From Pseudomonas fluorescens (GTDB lineage Bacteria > Pseudomonadota > Gammaproteobacteria > Pseudomonadales > Pseudomonadaceae): a stretch of DNA of 64,000 nucleotides. A program made the position numbers and the translations under genes. Where the stretch lies: the NCBI RefSeq assembly GCF_902497785.1, contig NZ_CABVHK010000015.1, positions 10,746 to 74,745 of the forward strand, read 5' to 3'. The notes under the pieces were generated by a model, which made no database searches, was not told the DNA's origin, and saw only the letters and a list, made by a program, of their open reading frames with translations. Below are positions 58,527-64,000 of the stretch, in pieces. The stretch's first letter is position 1, and the number at the start of each line of letters is the position of its first letter.

Positions 58527-60476
58527 TCAGGCTTCTTCCAGCTCCACCAACGCACTGCCTTCGCTGACCATCTCGCCTTCCTGGCAATACAGCGCCTTGA
58601 TCACCCCGGCGTGTGGCGCACGGATGCTGTGCTCCATCTTCATGGCTTCCAGCACCACCAGTTGCGCCCCGGCTTCGACCGTTTGCCCGGCCTCCACCAG
58701 CACTCGCACGATGCTGCCGTTCATCGGCGCAGTCAGCCCACCTTGATGGCTGTGGCTGGCTTCGACCGCACTGATCGGGTCGTAGGCCTCGATGCGGCGC
58801 AACTCACCGTCCCATTGCAGATACACCATGCCACCGCGACGGATTGCCCGGTGCTGGCGACGCACGCCGTCGTGCTCGGTCAGTAACTGCTCACCCTTGA
58901 GTTGCGCGCTACTCACCTCGCCCAGTGTCAACGCACGGTCCTGGCCTTCGCAGCTCAAATGCAGGGTGATTTCCTTCGGCAGTCCGACGCGCAAACCGTT
59001 GTTGATACCCCACGGCGAACCCGGGTCATCGGCGCGGAGGGTGCTCGGCTGGCTCTGGGCAAACGCCTGTGCGGCCGCGTGCCAGAATTCATCGCTGAGG
59101 TCCGAGGGCGCCGGCAGCAGTTGTTCCTGATACCGCGGGATAAACCCGGTATCCAGTTCGGCCGCTGCGAAGGCAGGATGGCCGATGATCCGCCGCAGAA
59201 AGTTGATGTTGGTCTTGAGCCCGCCGATGGCGAATTCATCGAGCATGCTCAACAGGCGCAAACGTGCCTGCTCACGGTCTTCACCCCAGGCAATCAGCTT
59301 GCCGAGCATCGGGTCGTAGAAGGGCGAAATCTCGTCACCTTCCTCGACACCACTGTCGACCCGGCGCCCCGGTCCTTCGGCGGATTCGCGATACAGTTCC
59401 AAACGCCCGGTGGCCGGCAGGAAATCATTGCCCGGGTCTTCGGCGTACAGCCGCACTTCAATCGCATGCCCGATCAATGGCACCTGTTCCTGAGTCACCG
59501 GCAGCGCTTCACCGCGCGCTACGCGAATCTGCCAGGCCACCAGGTCGAGGCCGGTAATGGCTTCGGTGACCGGGTGTTCGACTTGCAGCCGCGTGTTCAT
59601 CTCCATGAAGAAGAACTCACCGCGCGCATCCAGCAAAAACTCCACGGTGCCGGCGCCGACGTAGCCGATGGCCTGTGCCGAACGCACGGCGGCTTCGCCC
59701 ATGGCGCGACGCAGTTCCGCACTCAGGCCCGGCGCGGGTGCTTCTTCGACGACTTTTTGGTGCCGACGCTGAATCGAGCAGTCACGTTCGTTGAGGTACA
59801 GGCAGTTGCCGTGCTGGTCGGCGAAGATCTGGATTTCCACGTGGCGCGGTTTGAGCAGGTATTTCTCGACCAGCATCCGCGAATCGCCGAACGAGGATTG
59901 CGCTTCCCGCTGGGCAGAGGCCAGGGCTTCGGCCAGTTGACTGACCTCCTCGACCACTTTCATGCCTTTGCCGCCACCGCCCGCCGTCGCCTTGAGCAGC
60001 ACCGGATAGCCAATGCGTTCGCAGGCGTCGCGGAAGGTGTCGAGGTCTTGCGCCTCGCCGTGATAGCCAGGCACCAGCGGCACGCCGGCGGTTTCCATCA
60101 AAGCCTTGGCGGCGGATTTGCTGCCCATGGCGTCGATGGCCGAGGCGGGCGGGCCGAGGAAAATCAGGCCTGCCGCTTCAATCGCCCGGGCGAACCCGGC
60201 GTTCTCCGACAGAAAGCCGTAACCCGGATGAATCGCCTGCGCGCCGCTGGCCTTGGCGGCGGCGATCAGTTTGTCGATTTGCAGATAGCTGTCAGCGGCT
60301 TTGCTGCCACCGAGGTCGACGCGGATATCCGCTTCGCGGCTGTGCCGGGCTTCGCGGTCGGTGGCGCTGTGCACGGCGACCGTGGTCAGGCCCAGGGCCT
60401 TGGCGGTGCGCATCACCCGGCAGGCGATTTCGCCACGGTTGGCCACCAGCAGAGAGGTAATAACAGGTGCGCTCAT
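58527..60476 (-). CDS. liuD: methylcrotonyl-CoA carboxylase biotin-carrying alpha subunit
   Basis: A 649-residue biotin-dependent carboxylase subunit: biotin carboxylase domain (about 1-450; ATP-grasp GGGGKGMKVV, MNTRLQVEHPVTE) and C-terminal biotinyl domain with Lys613 in EAMKMEHS. With LiuB it converts 3-methylcrotonyl-CoA to 3-methylglutaconyl-CoA in leucine/isovalerate breakdown. It overlaps liuC by 4 bases (ATGA). The liuABCD order and the isovaleryl-CoA dehydrogenase neighbour favour MCC over geranyl-CoA carboxylase. Confidence 0.93.
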   Translation of the reverse strand: MSAPVITSLLVANRGEIACRVMRTAKALGLTTVAVHSATDREARHSREADIRVDLGGSKAADSYLQIDKLIAAAKASGAQAIHPGYGFLSENAGFARAIEAAGLIFLGPPASAIDAMGSKSAAKALMETAGVPLVPGYHGEAQDLDTFRDACERIGYPVLLKATAGGGGKGMKVVEEVSQLAEALASAQREAQSSFGDSRMLVEKYLLKPRHVEIQIFADQHGNCLYLNERDCSIQRRHQKVVEEAPAPGLSAELRRAMGEAAVRSAQAIGYVGAGTVEFLLDARGEFFFMEMNTRLQVEHPVTEAITGLDLVAWQIRVARGEALPVTQEQVPLIGHAIEVRLYAEDPGNDFLPATGRLELYRESAEGPGRRVDSGVEEGDEISPFYDPMLGKLIAWGEDREQARLRLLSMLDEFAIGGLKTNINFLRRIIGHPAFAAAELDTGFIPRYQEQLLPAPSDLSDEFWHAAAQAFAQSQPSTLRADDPGSPWGINNGLRVGLPKEITLHLSCEGQDRALTLGEVSSAQLKGEQLLTEHDGVRRQHRAIRRGGMVYLQWDGELRRIEAYDPISAVEASHSHQGGLTAPMNGSIVRVLVEAGQTVEAGAQLVVLEAMKMEHSIRAPHAGVIKALYCQEGEMVSEGSALVELEEA

Positions 60477-61291
60477 CAACGCGGCTCCTTGGGAGTGATT
60501 GCGGCTTGCCAGCTTGGCGGGCGTTTTTGCAGAAAGGCGCGCAGGCCTTCCTGACCTTCGGGGCTGACGCGAATGCGCGCGATGGCATTTTCGGTGTAGC
60601 GCCGCAGCGCCGGGGTCAGCGCGCCGTTGCCGACTTCACGCAGCAAGTCCTTGCTTACGCGCATGGCAGCCGGGCTGTTGAGCAGCAAGTTGTCGATCCA
60701 TTGTTCGACTCTCTGTTCCAGCTCAGCGGCTGGATAATGCTCCGACAACAGGCCGATTTCCCGCGCCCGTTGCCCGCCGAAGCGCTCGGCCGTCAGGGCA
60801 TAACGACGTGCCGCACGTTCACCGATGGCTTGCACCACGAACGGGCTGATCACGGCCGGCGCCAGGCCGATGCGGACTTCCGAGAGACAGAACTGCGCGT
60901 CATCGGCGCCGATGGCCATGTCGCAGCAACTGATCAGGCCCAGCGCGCCGCCGAACGCCGCGCCTTGCACCACGGCCAGGGTGGGGATTTTCAGTTTCGC
61001 GAGGTTGTACATCAACTCCGCCAGTTCCCGGGCGTCGTCCACATTGGTCTGGTAATCGAGTTCGGCCGACTGCTGCATCCACGCCAGGTCCGCGCCGGCA
61101 CTGAAATGTTTGCCGCGTCCGCGTACCAGCAAAAATCGCAGGCTGGCATCGCTCGAGACCTTGTCGAGCGCGAGGATCAGTTCACGGATCATCTCGGCGT
61201 TGAAGGCGTTGTTTTTTTCTTCACGACTGAGCCACAGGGTTGCGAAACCCCTGGGGTCGGTCTGCAGTTCGAGGGTGTTGAAGTCGCTCAT
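60476..61291 (-). CDS. liuC: methylglutaconyl-CoA hydratase
   Basis: A 271-residue crotonase-family enzyme hydrating 3-methylglutaconyl-CoA to HMG-CoA. Oxyanion-hole and family motifs appear in FSAGADLAWM and QGAAFGGALGLISCCD. ATG at 61291 begins MSDFNTLELQT; the longer frame to 61534 runs through a repeat and the liuB tail. It overlaps liuD. Confidence 0.92.
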   Translation of the reverse strand: MSDFNTLELQTDPRGFATLWLSREEKNNAFNAEMIRELILALDKVSSDASLRFLLVRGRGKHFSAGADLAWMQQSAELDYQTNVDDARELAELMYNLAKLKIPTLAVVQGAAFGGALGLISCCDMAIGADDAQFCLSEVRIGLAPAVISPFVVQAIGERAARRYALTAERFGGQRAREIGLLSEHYPAAELEQRVEQWIDNLLLNSPAAMRVSKDLLREVGNGALTPALRRYTENAIARIRVSPEGQEGLRAFLQKRPPSWQAAITPKEPR

Positions 61292-61313
61292 ATTCGTCCG
61301 TCTCCACGGCACT

Positions 61314-61411
61314 TGTAGGAGCGAGCTTGCTCGCGAAAGCGATATCGGTTTTACGATTGCTTCGCAATCGAACGGGAGCAAGCTCCCTCGCCACACAAGC
61401 TCGCTCCTACA
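61314..61411. repeat. BIME-like repeat inside the liu operon
   Basis: TTGTAGGAGCGAGCTTGCTCGCGAA and an inverted, partly degenerate copy ending GCTCGCTCCTACAA lie in the 128-base gap between liuB and liuC. Between them is a further inverted pair, CGATTGCTTCGCAATCG. Confidence 0.88.
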
Positions 61412-61419
61412 AAATCTAA

Positions 61420-63027
61420 TCACATCCGGAACACGCCGAAGCGGGTCGGTTCGATGGGCGCGTTCAGCGAGGCCGACAAGGCCAGAGCCAATACGTCGCG
61501 GGTCTGCGCCGGGTCGATGACGCCGTCGTCCCACAGCCGTGCGCTGGAGTAATAAGGGTGACCCTGTTCTTCGTACTGATCGAGAATCGGCTGCTTGATG
61601 TCAGTTTCCTGCTCGGCGCTGAAAACCTGGCCGCTGCGCTCCGCTTGCTCGCGTTTGACCTGGACCAGAACCCCGGCCGCCTGCTCGGCGCCCATCACCC
61701 CGATGCGCGCATTCGGCCACATCCACAGGAAGCGTGGATCGTAGGCCCGCCCGCACATGCCATAGTTGCCGGCGCCAAAACTGCCGCCGATGATCACGGT
61801 GAATTTCGGCACCTTGGCGCACGCCACGGCGGTCACCAGTTTCGCGCCGTGCTTGGCGATGCCGCCGGCCTCGTACTTCTGGCCGACCATGAAACCGGTG
61901 ATGTTTTGCAGGAACAGCAAAGGAATGCCGCGCTGGCAAGCGAGTTCGATGAAGTGCGCGCCTTTCTGCGCGGCTTCGGCGAACAGGATGCCGTTGTTGG
62001 CGAGGATCGCAATCGGGTAACCGTGCAGGTAGGCAAAACCGCACACCAGCGTCGTCCCGAACAACGCCTTGAATTCGTCGAACACCGAGCCGTCCACCAG
62101 TCGCGCAATCACTTCGCGCACGTCGAAGGGTTGTTTGGCATCGGCCGAGACCACGCCGTACAACTCGTCGCTGGCGTAGAGCGGGGCAATCGGCGTGCGC
62201 TGCTGAACCTCGCCGAGCTTGCGCCAGTTGAGGTTGGCGATGCTGCGTCGGGCGATGGCCAAGGCGTGTTCATCGCTCTCGGCGTAGTGGTCGGCGACCC
62301 CGGAAATCTTGCAGTGCACATCGGCACCGCCCAGGTCTTCCGCGCTGACCACTTCACCGGTCGCGGCTTTCACCAGCGGGGGACCAGCGAGGAAAATCGT
62401 CGCTTGTTCACGCACCATGATCGCTTCGTCGGCCATCGCCGGCACGTAAGCGCCGCCGGCGGTGCAGGAGCCCATGACCACCGCGATTTGCGGAATGCCC
62501 ATGGCGCTCATGTTCGCCTGATTGAAGAAGATCCGCCCGAAGTGCTCACGATCCGGAAACACTTCATCCTGACGCGGCAGGTTGGCGCCGCCAGAGTCCA
62601 CCAGATAGATGCACGGCAGGCGATTCTGCTGGGCGATCGTCTGGGCGCGCAGGTGCTTTTTCACGGTCAGCGGGTAATACGAACCGCCTTTCACCGTCGC
62701 ATCGTTGGCGACGATCATGCATTCGACGCCTTCAACACGGCCGATCCCGGCAATCACGCCTGCGGCCGGCACGTCTTCGCCGTACACCTCGTAAGCCGCC
62801 AGTTGGCTGATCTCGAGAAACGGCGAGCCTGGATCGAGCAGGCGATTGATCCGCTCACGGGGCAGCAATTTGCCCCGCGAAGTATGGCGTTCTTGCGCTT
62901 TCGGGCCGCCACCTTGCTGCACTTGGGCGAGCAGGGTGTGCAGGGCGTCGACCTGTTTGAGCATCGCCGCGCTGTTGCTCGCGAACTCCGCCGAACGGGG
63001 GTTGAGCTGGGTATGCAGGATAGCCAT
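61420..63027 (-). CDS. liuB: methylcrotonyl-CoA carboxylase beta subunit (carboxyltransferase)
   Basis: A 535-residue acyl-CoA carboxyltransferase; N- and C-lobes of the crotonase-like fold (VDSGGANLPRQDEVFPDREHFGRIFFNQA; ITGFMVGQKYEAGGIAKHGAK). It forms the MCC holoenzyme with LiuD. It lies 12 bases after liuA. Confidence 0.95.
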   Translation of the reverse strand: MAILHTQLNPRSAEFASNSAAMLKQVDALHTLLAQVQQGGGPKAQERHTSRGKLLPRERINRLLDPGSPFLEISQLAAYEVYGEDVPAAGVIAGIGRVEGVECMIVANDATVKGGSYYPLTVKKHLRAQTIAQQNRLPCIYLVDSGGANLPRQDEVFPDREHFGRIFFNQANMSAMGIPQIAVVMGSCTAGGAYVPAMADEAIMVREQATIFLAGPPLVKAATGEVVSAEDLGGADVHCKISGVADHYAESDEHALAIARRSIANLNWRKLGEVQQRTPIAPLYASDELYGVVSADAKQPFDVREVIARLVDGSVFDEFKALFGTTLVCGFAYLHGYPIAILANNGILFAEAAQKGAHFIELACQRGIPLLFLQNITGFMVGQKYEAGGIAKHGAKLVTAVACAKVPKFTVIIGGSFGAGNYGMCGRAYDPRFLWMWPNARIGVMGAEQAAGVLVQVKREQAERSGQVFSAEQETDIKQPILDQYEEQGHPYYSSARLWDDGVIDPAQTRDVLALALSASLNAPIEPTRFGVFRM

Positions 63028-63039
63028 GGACAGCTCCGT

Positions 63040-64000
63040 TTAGCGGGTTTCGTTGAACAGTTCGCGACCGATCAGCATGCGACGAATCTCGCTGGTGCCG
63101 GCGCCGATTTCGTACAGCTTGGCGTCACGCAACAGACGGCCGGCCGGGAATTCGTTGATGTAGCCGTTGCCGCCGAGAATCTGGATCGCGTCGAGGGCCA
63201 TTTGCGTGGCGCGCTCGGCGCTGTAGAGGATCACGCCGGCAGCGTCCTTGCGCGTGGTTTCGCCGCGTTCGCAGGCTTGAGCCACGGCATACAGGTAGGC
63301 ACGGCTGGCGTTGAGTTGGGTGTACATGTCGGCGACCTTGCCCTGGATCAGCTGGAATTCGCCGATGCTCTGGCCGAATTGCTTGCGGTCGTGGATGTAG
63401 GGAACGATCAGGTCCATGCACGCCTGCATGATCCCGGTCGGGCCGCCGGAGAGCACAACGCGCTCGTAGTCGAGGCCGCTCATCAGCACTTTCACGCCGC
63501 CGTTGAGTACGCCGAGAATGTTTTCTTCCGGTACTTCGACGTCATCGAAGAACAGCTCGCAGGTGTTGGAACCGCGCATGCCGAGCTTGTCGAATTTGTT
63601 GCTGCGGCTGAAGCCTTTCCAGTCACGCTCGACGATGAACGCGGTGATGCCGTGGGGGCCTTTTTCCAGGTCAGTCTTGGCGTAGATCACGTAGGTGCTG
63701 GCGTCGGGGCCGTTGGTGATCCAGGTTTTGCTGCCGTTGAGCACGTAGCGGTCGCCACGTTTGTCGGCGCGCAATTTCATCGAGACCACGTCGGAACCGG
63801 CATTCGGTTCGCTCATGGCCAAGGCGCCGACGTGCTCGCCGCTGATCAGCTTCGGCAGGTATTTGCTTTTCTGTTCGTGGTTGCCGTTGCGGTTGATCTG
63901 GTTGACGCAGAGGTTGGAGTGGGCGCCATAGGACAGGGCGACCGAGGCCGAGCCGCGGCTGATTTCTTCCATCGCCACCACGTGCGCCAGGTAACCCAGG
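63040..64000 (-). CDS. liuA: isovaleryl-CoA dehydrogenase, N-terminal part beyond window
   Basis: The visible 320 or so residues are the C-terminal part of an acyl-CoA dehydrogenase; family members are about 387 residues, and the frame runs off the right edge. FAD-binding and active-site regions are present (LAMSEPNAGSDVVSMKL; GLDYERVVLSGGPTG with the Glu typical of isovaleryl-CoA dehydrogenase; QILGGNGYINEFP). It opens the liuABCD operon and makes 3-methylcrotonyl-CoA. Confidence 0.93.
   Translation of the reverse strand, partial: LGYLAHVVAMEEISRGSASVALSYGAHSNLCVNQINRNGNHEQKSKYLPKLISGEHVGALAMSEPNAGSDVVSMKLRADKRGDRYVLNGSKTWITNGPDASTYVIYAKTDLEKGPHGITAFIVERDWKGFSRSNKFDKLGMRGSNTCELFFDDVEVPEENILGVLNGGVKVLMSGLDYERVVLSGGPTGIMQACMDLIVPYIHDRKQFGQSIGEFQLIQGKVADMYTQLNASRAYLYAVAQACERGETTRKDAAGVILYSAERATQMALDAIQILGGNGYINEFPAGRLLRDAKLYEIGAGTSEIRRMLIGRELFNETR

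Noticed and set aside
58902..60554. 550-codon plus-strand frame opposite liuD
   Set aside because: An antisense shadow of a clear biotin carboxylase gene with no start signal.
1..64000. CRISPR arrays, IS elements, prophage or integron
   Set aside because: No spaced direct repeats, transposase or integrase genes, or attachment-site duplications were seen. The only repeats are the tRNA array and the REP/BIME-like palindromes.

Overview
The window is chromosomal DNA of a fluorescent Pseudomonas (P. fluorescens complex). The evidence is the tig-clpP-clpX-lon-hupB-ppiD housekeeping order behind a tRNA-Leu/tRNA-His array, a PrrF-type iron-responsive sRNA, a liu (leucine/isovalerate) operon, GC-rich codon use, and two dispersed palindromic (REP/BIME-like) repeat families of the kind common in this group. 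No prophage, IS element or CRISPR array was seen.

Layout. 1-641: tandem 293-bp tRNA-Leu(UAG)/tRNA-His repeat. 997-9515: protein quality-control block (trigger factor, ClpP, ClpX, Lon, HU-beta, PpiD) with a degenerate tRNA-Asp-like element after hupB. 9797-12020: lipoprotein, tiny acidic ORF, AraC regulator. 12024-13154: nitrilase-fold protein lacking its catalytic Cys. 13418-29848: a large hydroxyproline catabolic cluster. It holds an imino-acid reductase, alpha-ketoglutarate semialdehyde dehydrogenase, MFS transporter, deaminase of the DHDPS family, a Ser/Ser proline-racemase paralogue, an amino-acid ABC transporter, aconitase X, a PAS-AraC regulator, a three-subunit FAD/2Fe-2S dehydrogenase, 4-hydroxyproline epimerase and a GntR regulator. 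30062-33742: fadH, a PLP-dependent deaminase/desulfhydrase homologue, cytochrome b561. 33918-40938: 2-aminoethylphosphonate genes (phnX, phnW, two LysR regulators, an OPA-type MFS transporter and a FAD oxidase). 40939-44453: short orphan VgrG-like protein, YebC/YeeN-family protein, ZapE. 44718-52450: seven-gene ABC importer plus a second three-subunit FAD/2Fe-2S dehydrogenase, with a divergent IclR regulator. 52584-55625: ECF sigma/anti-sigma pair divergent from a catalase-related peroxidase and cytochrome b561. 55733-58487: M14 carboxypeptidase, PrrF sRNA, DUF6124-like protein, S24-type repressor lacking the catalytic Ser. 58527-64000: liuD, liuC, liuB and the 3' part of liuA.

How the genes work together. 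In the hydroxyproline cluster, trans-4-hydroxy-L-proline would be imported by the ABC or MFS transporter and epimerised by LhpA. The FAD/2Fe-2S complex would then oxidise it to 1-pyrroline-4-hydroxy-2-carboxylate, the DHDPS-family enzyme would deaminate that to alpha-ketoglutarate semialdehyde, and the aldehyde dehydrogenase would oxidise it to alpha-ketoglutarate. Aconitase X (cis-3-hydroxy-L-proline dehydratase) plus the reductase would form a side branch to L-proline. Three near-identical GTATAC-centred palindromes sit before three transcription units of this cluster (gntR-lhpA, the ABC/aconitase X block, the deaminase block), which points to one GntR regulon.

Other strong regulatory signals are a pair of divergent ECF promoters with identical elements and spacing in the sigma/peroxidase intergenic region, and a Fur box over the prrF promoter.
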